From assembly GCA_949128115.1 (NCBI GenBank), contig OX421961.1, positions 107,554,363 through 107,618,362 on the forward strand: 64,000 nucleotides of DNA, in the 5' to 3' direction. The notes under the pieces were generated by a model that had not been told where the DNA came from, searched no databases, and saw nothing but the letters and a program-made list of their open reading frames with translations. The translations under genes and the position numbers were made by a program. Of the stretch, positions 21,749 to 32,783 are shown piece after piece; the first letter of the stretch is position 1, and the number at the start of each line of letters is the position of its first letter. Source of the stretch: Anaspis maculata. Taxonomy: Eukaryota > Arthropoda > Insecta > Coleoptera > Scraptiidae.

Positions 21749-24700
21749 CCTTCTCCTGTTGATGCACTTCGTAACATGGATTGTTCCTTCGATGGCGATT
21801 GATTCTTTTTGCGACAATTCTACCAGATGGGGTCTAAACTAAAATTGCATACTGAACTTGTTATTGACAATTGTATTGTAAAGTGTTGGTCTACACCTAC
21901 ACCAAACATACCATGCGCGGAGGTGCTACCTTGTTGTTTAGCGGGTCTTCTGAGGAGCAGTTGAAAATTTTGCTTTTCCAAAGATGTGCTAAATTGAAAC
22001 ATGAGATAAGTTGGGATACAGATCATTTGCAGCGTCTGTGATGAGTATTACATTCTCTTTTGGTTCTTGCAGCTTTCGATTCGCATAAAATTGTCCAAGA
22101 TATCGTTTTCACTGTTATTTCCAGCAACAAATACTTCATCGTCAATATTCAATTCGTCCTCATATTATTGCATAATAATGGATATATGGATTACCACCAC
22201 TCGACAGCTACTGGATATTCTGTGCTGTATGATGGCTTCTGTACTACCGCTGATTGACCATTGTGTCATCAGTGTCACCCATGTAACCTTACATACTTAC
22301 ATCAAGGTGCCACTTCGATTTTTTCGTTAACGTTAATTTCCACTGGAATTTTTTGTTCCAACCAAGCGTTTACGAAATCGTGGCGTTCAAACTTTCTGAG
22401 ACGGAGAGATGTTCGAGGGAAAATTCGGCATTAAGCAAGTTAGCGCTGTTAAGGTAATTAGAACAGGATAATTGCCCATAATTACCCCAGTTTTTGAGAC
22501 TCCCCACCCTCCTTGTAGACGTAATGAATACAAATATCTGTTCCTATTTCCGTAGCCCCAGAAGGCAAACACCATAAGATTTAATATTTCACGCGTTTGA
22601 AACACATTCGTTCTTATTGATTCAGAGCATACGGGAGATTCTTGACATTCATTTTGTGAATAGCACTATATAGGCATTACATCTCATACAGAAGCTCTGC
22701 CGAAGTGTATAAACTCATGTCGTAATGGCAACTTTGTTGTTTGCATCAACGTATCCTATTCATGATTTTGTATAGTCTGCCCTCGAACCTGCTGCTTTTC
22801 TGCAATAATGTATCATCTACCTTTGAAATGATTCAGTCCTTATTCAAAAACACGGCGCGGCTATTTTAAATGGAAATTTCAGAATATTTTGAGTACCACC
22901 AGCCGGGCAAAACTGTATGCGGAAGGAAAAGTTCACAACCCAGATCTGTGTGTAGTTGGAAACGGTGGCTACCGCCGCCACCAGCACCACCACTACCGAC
23001 CGCTGTGTGGCGATAAAAACTTTGGACTTTACCCTAGTTCCTCATAATTGGCGAGTTTCTGGGAACACAAAAACTCTTGTTTGTTCAGGTATTTAATCTA
23101 CTCAGATTATGTGCATACCGTGAGGCCGAGCGTCGCTTGCATTAATTAGGACACTACAAAGACTAACTAACTAATTTTGTAAAGGAGACAAAAAAAATCC
23201 GGCTCCGAAGTTGGAGATGAAACACTCGAACGTTTAGTGCGACGCGACAGCTCGATCCTTCTGAGGATGGACACAACGCCGAATGGATGGGATACATGCG
23301 GGGCAATTTTTGCCTGGAGGTTTCGTTTCAATTATGGCACGCCGGGCAATCTAGGAAGCCTCGCTTTTCATTATTATCCTTTGCCAGGAGAGAAGAGAGG
23401 GCAGAGAAAGGAGATGGCTTTTATTAATGAACGCGAGTCCCGGCTCAACGACCATCCTGTTTAAAATGGCTTAAGCCAATATCGAGAATGAAAGCTTTTA
23501 TCTTTTCTTTCTTTTTTGATGTTATACTTTTTTCAAGTTTAGTTTTGGCAAAAAAGTCTACTTTGATAGCTCGGTTGATGATAAATTGTTACTGGAGCTC
23601 TTAAAAGAGTCCTTATTACGACTAGTGCAACTTGTTTTTAGGATCAATCGGAGGTCAATATGACCAACAAAGGGGTGTTGACTTCAGTGATGTATGATGG
23701 ATCGTGCAGTTGTTGCTGTTTCCCAGAAGCAGACACTAAGGGAAAAAGACCATAGTTTGTACCAAATAGCACCTGTGTCTAGTTGGGGTCTAAACAACTA
23801 AAGCATTAACTCCGTTAAATTATTCAAGTACGCGTTGACAAACCTTGTTATTTTGTTCCTCTCAACAAATTAATAGAAGCTTAACCTGATGACGGTTTCA
23901 CTTGGATCAACTTGGAATTTCTATCGAAAGTCTTCAATAAAACAAGTGAAAATTAGCGCCCGACGGAAGGGGACCCGCGGAACTGGGTCACATCGTCGTT
24001 TTGCAAGTTTCGACCGATGATTAATTTGTTTTTAAAGTGTTTGTCTAATTAGAAAAGTTTCCAGTCGGAAGACGACGACGCGGGCCGTGCTGCCTGCCAG
24101 GTGGGGTGGATGGGGGAGACAAGGAGGGGCCCATCGAGAAACGATGCGGAGGTGAAAAATACGGGTGTTGTCGGCATAATTTGGACGAGTACGCGCTGAA
24201 ACCCGAAAGGAAAACAATTTAAATTCACGGCTATATTTTTTCACATTTTAACGAAGCAATTAGAGAGAAGGCCATCACGCCGCGCGCGCTTTATTTGCTT
24301 CTGCCTTGGTGCTTGAGGGCGCGGAAATTTTTTATATTATGTATCTATCAAGAACTAACGAGCCGTGCCGTGTGAACTCCCGTTGTCCTTGAGATGTTCG
24401 AGGACGCCTCGTTTAAAATTTCACCTCCCGATGCATGAGAGATCTCTCGCGACTCCAATTTGGAACCAATCCCAAAAGCACTGGGGACTTTTCCATCAAC
24501 TTCTTGTTAACTCATTCATCGAAGTACACACGAATAATCGTGTTAAGAGAAAAGGCATAACGCAATTTGCGGTATACCGAACCCTATCAAAAGTTTCGAA
24601 AATGACAAACCGAATTCCGCGCGGATTTTTCAGGCCTGTCGGATGGAATTTACGTCGCAGACTGTGGCGGTGGCGGCGTCGTCCCTTCCTCCATGGGGAG

Positions 24701-25717
24701 GAGGTGCGGCGCGTGTAATGGGGAGACGAAGGGTTCGTTGTAACGATCTGCCGGAGGTCCGCACCTCCCGTCAATTTCCGCCTTGTTTGGGATGAAAGGG
24801 CCACGTAACTTGCGAAGGTGTTTTTCAAACTTGGGCTTCATTACGACGATTTCGCATAATTCACGTAAGTTGGCTGGAATTGACGTAGTAAGCCCGTCGC
24901 AAAGTGACATGATGAATACGACGACAATCGATAGGTCTTCCGTCTTTGGCTACCTTGGCTCGACGGCCAGTAACACGTGGAAAAGTAGGTACCTACTCTT
25001 CCCGGTTCATCATCTAGTCGGCATGATCGGCGCCTGTTTTCCCACAAACCCTTTACACTTCACGTTTTGTCGTACTCGGAGTTGCCAAAACCCAGGAACT
25101 AGATTTTTGCTGTTATTTTGCAAGAGCCTTAGGTGCTGCGCTTCGTTGGTATTTAATTCTGCGAACCGTGCAGTAGGCACCTACGCGTATAATAAAGCAT
25201 CAGCGATTAGAAAGCCAGTCAAGCCTAAATTGGGTGCTGTTTAATAGGGGGCACGATGCTTGAAAAATTTCCGCACGACCCTGCTCCAGAGGAATGACGA
25301 TGCGGATGGATCCCTGGCAAGCTAGAGGGAGACGCCAAATGCCAATTAACCGCCGTCAAGCTAGAGACAGGAGGCATCGATTCGCTACCGCAAATGATTA
25401 AAATTAATTCAATATTATTCTTGCCTCCCCCCCCCTCTTCTCGGATATTGAGTGACTAGAGCCATCCCGGAGAGGTGGTCAATATCATCAATAAAATATC
25501 TTTCTTCTGTCTCATCTACCTATCTGTTTGATCAAGTTCCTACTTTGTCTGCCTCTCTGATTGGGTTCCTATATTAGTGAATCACCTAATCGCATTTTTC
25601 GACACGGTGATAATTATATCGACACTCGAAGACGTATTTGAATCTAAACCCTAGATGTACCTGTGTCTCATCATAAAAGTAGAGTTTCGGGTCTCGTTCG
25701 CAGGCCACGCTTCTGTC

Positions 25718-25737
25718 GGGGGGGGGGGGGGGGGGGG
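25718..25737 (+). repeat. 20-base G homopolymer
   Basis: Uninterrupted run of 20 G preceded by CTGTC and followed by TCACC. Length may be affected by sequencing. It could form quadruplex-like structure. Confidence 0.8.
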
Positions 25738-26237
25738 TCACCTCGAATGACAAGAAATTGGGTTCTGATACCTTGGCAGTAATGCAAGATAGTATTTTCT
25801 GGGATAAGGAGGAGGAGTTTGAAAAAAAGAGATAGAGGAGTTTCTGAGACGGTTTTCTCATAAAAGATGACCGTGAGGCAAGTTAAAAGTCGACAGCTAA
25901 AGAAGTTGAAATCTATCCAGTAACCTAAGTCTTTATTGCAACATGATTGCAATACCTACAAGAACCAATGTGATACAATATGAATAAGTTAGACGATTGA
26001 AGGAAAATAAGGGAAACTAACCCCAGATTGCATGAACAAATCTAATTATGAGAAAGCTAATTGAAAATATTCACAATGATCCAGTTTAAATGTAAATAAT
26101 TGGCTTTATGTGAAGTTTTTTGCGTCAAACGTTTTTATCAGGTAGAAATAGGCGACCTTTTCAAACAACGCATCCATCAACACTCCGCGCTCCGCGACAG
26201 CTATTTAGATCAGATCACCTTTCTCCTTTCTTCATAC

Positions 26238-26267
26238 GTCACTTTCGGTCCGTGGTCCGAAAGTGAC
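26238..26267. repeat. perfect 11-bp hairpin
   Basis: GTCACTTTCGG and CCGAAAGTGAC around an 8-base loop. No promoter or terminator context. Confidence 0.6.
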
Positions 26268-26682
26268 ATTATTTTCAAACCTGTAAGGAATCATTCACTT
26301 TCTAACTTTTTAGAAGTTAGGAATTATATCAATTGCTAACTCATTGTGAATAAAATCACTTCACGACCTCTAAGCAGGTCAGTAACAGCCTACTTCACAG
26401 CTAGTACTAAGAATTTTTTTTAGATCTATATTCACCGAACAAAATCATTATTGAAATGTACCAATCACGCTTGCCAACTGTATCGATCCTATTTTTTGAC
26501 ATTATACTTGCTTGCTCTGTTTTCTTCTCTTCTTGTTCTAACGCACTTGTTTCTTCTATCCGCAGAAATGGAGAGAAAACCTTACTTATCACAAAGGCTA
26601 GGTCAGCGGAACAGTCGGTCATATGGAGGTATGGATTGATGTTGAATGTTGCACACAAAATTGGACCTCTCTCGGGTCATTC

Positions 26683-26744
26683 AAATAAACTGAACTGGAA
26701 GCTCAATGCTCGAAAACAAACGTTCCTTCCAGTTCAGTTTATTT
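26683..26744. repeat. perfect 18-bp inverted repeat
   Basis: AAATAAACTGAACTGGAA and its exact complement TTCCAGTTCAGTTTATTT around a 26-bp loop. Possibly a minimal MITE. Confidence 0.6.
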
Positions 26745-28854
26745 ACAAAGTATCGTCTGCTTTTCAGTTGCATTAGACGTTATTACTGTTGTATATTTGG
26801 CACGCTTTTCATGTTGTTCTCTTTATAATAATTGTAAGTTCTCTTGTTTGTGTTTCCGTGTTTCACAGTTCGTTTATTTGATAAGAAATCAAAAACTGAT
26901 GCGCTTTACCGGTTGCATGTCGCAATTTGTCTGCGTGTGAAGGCCTGAAATTTAACTTTACAATATGCCCGGAACACTGTAAAACAGATAAAAGAAGGTT
27001 TCCAGCGGAGTCGACGAATTCCGATGATGGCTTTTATGCGGAGTCTCTCGCTCTGTAGTCCATACCCATCACATTTTCTCCAGTCTATTTGCTTCAACCC
27101 CGAGAGCTAATTTTCCTCATCGGAAGACGTATAACAAAGGGGAAGCGTGCGAATAAATCCAGTAATTCTCCGGCAATATTTTTTTCGGGGCTGAACTCGT
27201 GACGGTCTTGTGTCGGGATATCGCACACAAATTGTGTTGTTTCTCCCTTCTCTGTGGGTGTGATAATGGGACGCTCTTTATCGAAATACGCGTTGTAATG
27301 CCCGTATAACACACATCTGACACCATCGACTGTAGTGCCAATCACCTTCACACCGCCTTGTGCTCCGAACTTGGGAACTGGTGTTGGGGATCGGATAATT
27401 GAAACTTTCCTATACCTTATTTCAAATGGTGTTATTTCCAGTTACCTATACCTAATTAGAAAAATGTACGGGGCGGGAAAATTCGAATGTTTTCATAAAA
27501 CTCGACAACCATTAAAGATAGAAAAACGAATGACTCTTTATCAAGTCAACGCCGAAAACCAAGATTGGCTCTCGTTTTTTCATCAAAATTCGCCACTTCC
27601 ATGTTCACTTCGCGATCGGTTGCACTTGCACTGAACTTGATATAAGAATTTTTGAAGCTAGGAATTTCAAGTTTTGACGTTCGACATTAAGTATTTTGTC
27701 GCGGTTTTCCAGCGAACACTTCCCGAAACAGACGAGAAAAAGGCACGATTGTTGTGGGAACGAGCCGAAAAGCTGTGAAAACGAAATGAATCGTGCGTGC
27801 GTTGGGTAAAATTGGGAAAAGTAGTACCACATGAATTCGTCATCGATTCCTTGAAACTAGAAGGGTTTCCAGCAACGGCACTCACCACTTACCCTAGTCT
27901 ACGTGAAAATGTCAGTAGAAGTGAATGGGATCTGTTTCATTACTAGTAAAAGTCGGAATAAAAATGAGCTCAAAGTGACAGTGACCGAAGATATCAATCT
28001 GCGCATGTCACAGTGAGCTGAACATCGTCCGTGGTAAAAACTCTTGAACGGCCAATAACTGAACGTGACGACCTTTAAAGGTATCGGTAGTATAGGGTAC
28101 CAAATGAATTTTGGTATATATAGGTTGTATATGGTATATGGATATGGTATTATGTTCTGGACGTCATTCTGGTCGCCTCCTTTAATTAAAGAGACCCCAA
28201 CCTGATGCAGAATGGACTATGCAATGCCACCTCCAGCTCCTCTTCCTAAAAATGTACCTTCTGGTTTCCAGGGTTCTCTTGTATATACGGAGCGATATAT
28301 GCAATCCATTCAAGAACATGAAAATAAATTTAAAAAAATTAGTGACGTTTATTTTTGAAGATATGGAGGATCAAAGGATGGGACTTTTAGTATATTGGAA
28401 ATAGAATATCTGTTGGAATTAATTCAAACAAAAACGATTTTTTCATCATGGTTAGCTTTCAGTTCCCTCTTCAACATATCAAAAGTCCTCAACTCTGGGA
28501 CTGCTACAAATTAGTATACAGGGTGAAAGTTTATTATTTTTCCTTACTTTCTTTCTTTCTTGAAAAACTGATGACTGAAAAACCCGGTTTTAGGCTAGTT
28601 TGATAGGCCATAGTCTTCCAATAAACATATGAAAAATATACCACTCAGCCACTGCTGTGTAAGAAGTTACAGGGTGAAAACTATTTTTCATCTTTAATTT
28701 TTTTTCTTGGTGGAACTGATCTAGATTGAAGCCGGTTCCAGTTCTTTTGCAAGCTTATAATCCCATACTGAACATATGAAAAGGATACATCTCTGCAACT
28801 GCTGCTTTTCAATTTACAGGGTGAAAAGTGATTTTCACGTTTCAATTTTTTTCT

Positions 28855-29150
28855 TGGTTAAATTGGCTCACACAACAATTGCGACTGATTTTTCTGTAAA
28901 CTTGAAGTTTCTAGTCAAACATATCAAAATAATACATTTCTGCTACAGCTACGTTTCTTTCTTATAAATTTAAATGTTTGGGTATATTCGGGTATATTGC
29001 ATCAGAAATTCCAAAAATCTTGGAACGCAGCCAAACACTTAAATTTGTAAATAAAAACGTAGCTGTAGCAAAAATGTATTATTTTGATATGTTTGACTAG
29101 GAACCTCAAATTTACAGAAAAACCAGTCAAAATTGTTATGTGAGCCGATT
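28855..29150. repeat. hairpin inside the 28-32 kb foldback
   Basis: TAAATTGGCTCACAC and AACATATCAAAATAATACAT on the left pair with complements on the right around a centre near 29005, where GGGTATATTC repeats. It behaves like a fourth tandem unit folded back on itself. Confidence 0.6.
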
Positions 29151-29274
29151 TCATCAATAAACAAGCGAATATGCCTCATGGGCATGAGGCTCAGTAGCGC
29201 ACTTCCTTTTTGGAGGATTAGTGAACGCAAGATGTTAAGTGATTAGGGTTCTACCGTCTTGGGCAAAAAATTGC

Positions 29275-29661
29275 AATATGGCGGCCAAAATATCGACAGA
29301 ATCATGAAATTCGGCTTGAAAATCAAAATGATCGTACTAGACAAGGGTAAGTTCCAAGTTTCATGAAAATCGTTCCACTAACAAAAGATTTCAATATGGC
29401 GGCCAAGATGGCGGCAGAATTATGAAACTCAGCTTGAAAATAGGAATGATCGTACGAGACAAGCGTAACTCTCAAGTTTCATGAAAATCTTTCCACTTAT
29501 AAGAGATTTTAATATGGCGGCCAAGATGGTGGGGCAATCATAAAATTTGGCTTGAAAATAAGAATGATCATACTAGACAAGGGTGAGTTTCAAGTTTCAT
29601 GACAATCGTTCCACTAATAAGAAATTTCAATATGGCAGCCAAGATGGCGGCCGAATTATGA
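29275..29661 (+). repeat. 118-bp minisatellite, about 3.3 copies
   Basis: AATATGGCGGCC begins units at 29275, 29393, 29511 and (as AATATGGCAGCC) 29629, exactly 118 bp apart. Each unit contains AAGTTTCATGA-AATC and TCGTACTAGACAAG-like blocks. Confidence 0.9.
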
Positions 29662-29937
29662 AAGCTATTCTGCCTATTTGGTCCTTGAGAACCTAAGCTA
29701 TCCACCGGATGAAGTTCAATCTTCAAGGGCTGTAGCTTTAGTTCCCGAGAAGTTCAACTTCATCGAAGTGCACAGGAGATCTCTGTTTTTTGAGAATAAT
29801 GATAACGATGTATGGATAACAAAAATAGTGCCCATTGGCCACCCCTGGAGACATCAGCTATTAATCGGAAAAAAGTTCCAAGACTCTTGTTTCAATTCTC
29901 GAGAAGGAGTACAGCGTCTTAATTTCTGCACGGACTC

Positions 29938-29938
29938 G

Positions 29939-29978
<40 letters not shown>
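29938..29978 (+). repeat. (GACA)n microsatellite
   Basis: Ten GACA units in an uninterrupted run. Confidence 0.95.
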
Positions 29979-29981
<3 letters not shown>

Positions 29982-30289
29982 CGGCCACATACGCGTCATT
30001 CTGTTACTTATATAAAAAAATGTGCTCCAACTGATTTCGACCTCCTGAACACGAATATCGGGTTCACTTTTGAATTGGAACATTTCTTTTTTATCGAAAA
30101 ACCGGAAAAATGGTAGCCTTGTCACATGATTTTTAGTGATACCTACCTACTTTTTTTTTGTTATTGAGCGAACATGTTTCGTAATTTGAGTGCCATTATC
30201 CTTCAGGTACCTAGTATTGGCTATTTCAAAATGTTCAATTACTATTTCGGCACGTCTGATTTTAAATTTGTAGGGTCGTGTAATATGCG

Positions 30290-31000
30290 CCGAGCCGTGG
30301 CTTTGCGGCCGTTTTCAAAAATCGATAACAATTGACCTAACGGTCGGATCGAAGTGGGGTTTTTGTCAAAAGAAAGTTCAAATTGTTCTCTAAATATAAT
30401 GCCGTACATGCAGTGATGTATTTCATTAAGAAATTGTAGTTGCCTGCATATCGCAACTTTCTACATCTTACCGCGAATGCCAGCACTTGATCGGCGAAGC
30501 CGCCCTACACCAAAATGTTATTTTTGTAATTGTTCATGATTATTTCGGCAACATTTTTCTTGATTCGCGTACCAAGGCCATGAGCTACCCATTCGAGTTG
30601 AAATATTTTCTGTATTGAATTTCGTTTTGTTCGGAGGAAAGGATATCAAGCACCAGCAAGCAACGAATAAATCATTTGCGGCCGAGCCGTAGTTTCGGAG
30701 TCATGTTCAAAAATTAATAACTACTAATCGGCACCCCGCACCGATGTGAAATTTTCATTAAAATAAAGTTCAAATCATCCTCTAAATATAACTCCGCATA
30801 TGTATTATGGTAAAATGATAAGATCGGGTACTTCCTCGCATGTGATAACTTTCGAGATCAGGCCGGCTTCTGAAATGCAGCATTCAACGGCGATGCCGCG
30901 TCACACTAAATTGTTATTATTGTCATTGTTTATTATTATTTCGTCAAGATTTTTCTTGGTTCGGGATACAAGGTCATGAGCTACCCAATGGAGTAAAAAT
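30290..31000 (+). repeat. two diverged tandem copies, about 380-bp period
   Basis: The blocks CCGAGCCGTGGCTTTGCGG, AAAGTTCAAATTGTTCTCTAAATATAA less a few bases, GGCGAAGCCGC and CATGAGCTACCCA in the first copy recur in order about 380-390 bp later in the second, at roughly 70% identity. Confidence 0.7.
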
Positions 31001-31036
31001 TTTTCGCAAAAACCTTTTCGTCTAGGACTAGATGCG

Positions 31037-31077
31037 GGGACGGACGGACGGACGGACGGACGGACGGACGGACGGAC
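31037..31077 (+). repeat. (GGAC)n microsatellite
   Basis: About ten GGAC units, just inside the right end of the nested unit. With the GACA tract it makes two related tetranucleotide arrays in one element. Confidence 0.95.
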
Positions 31078-32291
31078 AAAGCGAGGACAAAAGCGCCTTC
31101 CCGTTTGGAGAAGTGCGCTAAAAAATTGAAACGTGAAAATGATTTTTCACCCTGTAAATTGAAAAACAGTAGATGCGGAGATGTGTCTTTTTTATATGTT
31201 CAGTATGACATTATTAGCTTGCAAAAGAACTGGAACCGGCTTCAATCTAGATCAGTTCCATCAAGAAAAAAAATTGAAGATGAAAAATAGTTTTCACCCT
31301 GTAACTTGATACACAGCAGTTGCTGGTGGTATATTTTTTTATATGTTTATTGGAAGACTATGGCCTATCAAACTAGTCTAAAACCGTTATTTTCGGTCAT
31401 CAGTTTTTCAAGAAAAAAAGAAAGTAGAGAAAAATAATAAACTTCCACCCTGTATACTGATTTGTAGCAGTCCCAGAGTTGAGGACTTTTGATATGTTGA
31501 AGAAGGGACTGTAAGCTTGCATTGGTAAAAAAATCGTTTTTGTTTGAATTAATTCCAGCAAAGCACCTATTTTTTTCTATTTCCAATATACTATTTCATG
31601 CCCTTTATTTTTGTTATTCGAAATGTTTTTCGGGAACTGTTTATCATAGACTAATCAATAATAAAAAATATCAGTGACTGGTTGTGCACTGAACTTTTAT
31701 TTCATTTACAAGGTGATTAATAAATCTCAAAAATTCATTTTCTTTTAGACTCCCGTAAAAATTTTTCCATGGAAACGAGAAGAGCCATTTCTATATTATC
31801 TTAGGGACCAAGGCAACATTTTACAGGCATTATGGAAGAAAACGGGATTTTTGTGATTTTGACTCACCCTGTAACGTAAGAAAAAATGCAGTCAACTCCC
31901 ACTAGTTGATAATTTTTGCTGATTAGTCCAGCACAACCAGTTCCTCGAAATCACTTCAAATGACGGAAATAGTGAGAGGCAAAGTCCTAACTTCAAACCA
32001 CCCATATCTTTAAGAATAAACGTCATCAATTTTGAAAAATATCATTCTCGTGTTCTTGAGTGGATTCCATACAATTAATTCTGGACTAGAAATGCAATAC
32101 TTCTGGGACACCTTGTATTTACATCATTATGTTGTCTATGAAATAAGAAAAATACAAATTTTGAAACTACGTAGGGCTTCAGTTAGAGTAGAGTATGGAA
32201 AATTGGTGCCCCACTTTATCGATGAAAATAAATATGTATTATGCAAAGTAACCCCTCCTCCCTCCATCATTCAACAGCTATAGGAAAGTAA

Positions 32292-32780
32292 AGCCTAGTC
32301 TACAATATGGTCTTTAGTTGCAAGTTGCACGTCCAGGGGCGGACTTGGCTTTCGTGGCGCCCTAGGCATGACTGAATTGGCCGCTCCTTCCCCTTAGAGA
32401 GGCGTGTTCCAGAGAACTAGTTTGTGTTTATATTTTTAGAGCACCAACTGCTGTAAATGATAATAGATGGTTTTTCATCAATGGTTGACACAAATTAACA
32501 AAAATTGAACAGAACAAAATTATGCGAACGCGATTTTCGTAGAATAAAAATAAAGCCACGCATTTTATTCCAAGAAGAGGATGTCGATGCCGCCCCCTTG
32601 GATCTTCCGCCCTAGGCACGTGCCTATTTTGCCTATTGCCAAATCCACCCCTGTGCACGTCTCTAGTCGCAAGAGTTGGACTAGAACCAACTATAACTGC
32701 GACTAGCGACTGCAATTCCAACCTCACTTCCACCTTGCAACTTGCAACTTGCAACTAAAGACCATATTGTAGACTAGGCT
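32292..32780. mobile_element. Harbinger-like MITE with nested hAT
   Basis: The ends AGCCTAGTCTACAATATGG and complement (pairing continues through TCTTTAGTTGCAAGTTGC) are flanked by TAA on both sides (32289-32291 and 32781-32783). The right arm has ACTTGCA repeated in tandem. The interior is interrupted by a second element at 32334-32653, leaving an original of about 160 bp. Confidence 0.8.
32334..32653. mobile_element. hAT-like MITE
   Basis: A 320-bp element with CAGGGGCGGACTTGGC at one end and CAGGGGTGGATTTGGC on the opposite strand at the other. The inner arms contain CCGCCCTAGGCAC. A perfect 8-bp duplication TGCACGTC flanks it (32326-32333 and 32654-32661). CAGGG termini with 8-bp duplications are the hAT signature. 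No transposase. Confidence 0.9.
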
Positions 32781-32783
32781 TAA

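Larger units (their letters stand above)
20675..28249. other. long gene-free stretch
   Basis: No gene recognised over 7.5 kb. It holds an inverted repeat at 21362-21748, a 20-G run at 25718, short hairpins at 26238 and 26683, and AT-rich sequence. The frames at 24365-25244 lie in a G/C-richer patch and show no family signature on either strand. Confidence 0.5.
29195..31120. mobile_element. nested unit with TAGCGCACTTC ends
   Basis: TAGCGCACTTC at 29195-29205 and its exact complement GAAGTGCGCTA at 31110-31120 bound a 1.93-kb block foreign to the surrounding arms. It contains a 118-bp minisatellite, a GACA tract, two diverged copies of a segment of about 350 bp and a GGAC tract next to the right end. 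No target duplication is evident and no transposase is seen. The family is unknown to me. Confidence 0.55.
28250..32115. mobile_element. large composite foldback element
   Basis: The outer arms at about 28300-28860 and 31120-31605, continuing at 31985-32110, are inverted copies. The right arm carries an extra insert of about 380 bp (31605-31985). Each arm contains three tandem units of about 150 bp marked by ACAGGGTGAAA (28518, 28669, 28817; complements near 31148, 31294, 31446). A smaller hairpin (28855-29150) and a separate unit (29195-31120) lie between. No transposase frame was found, so this is a non-autonomous foldback unit. The outer ends are blurred and the target duplication is not resolved. 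Confidence 0.65.

Noticed and set aside
24365..25244. Cluster of frames over 100 codons on both strands
   Set aside because: Mirror frames in a G/C-rich patch; no consistent reading direction or family signature.
29275..29661. Regular repeats considered as a CRISPR array
   Set aside because: The 118-bp units are continuous tandem repeats without unique spacers, in a eukaryotic repeat context.
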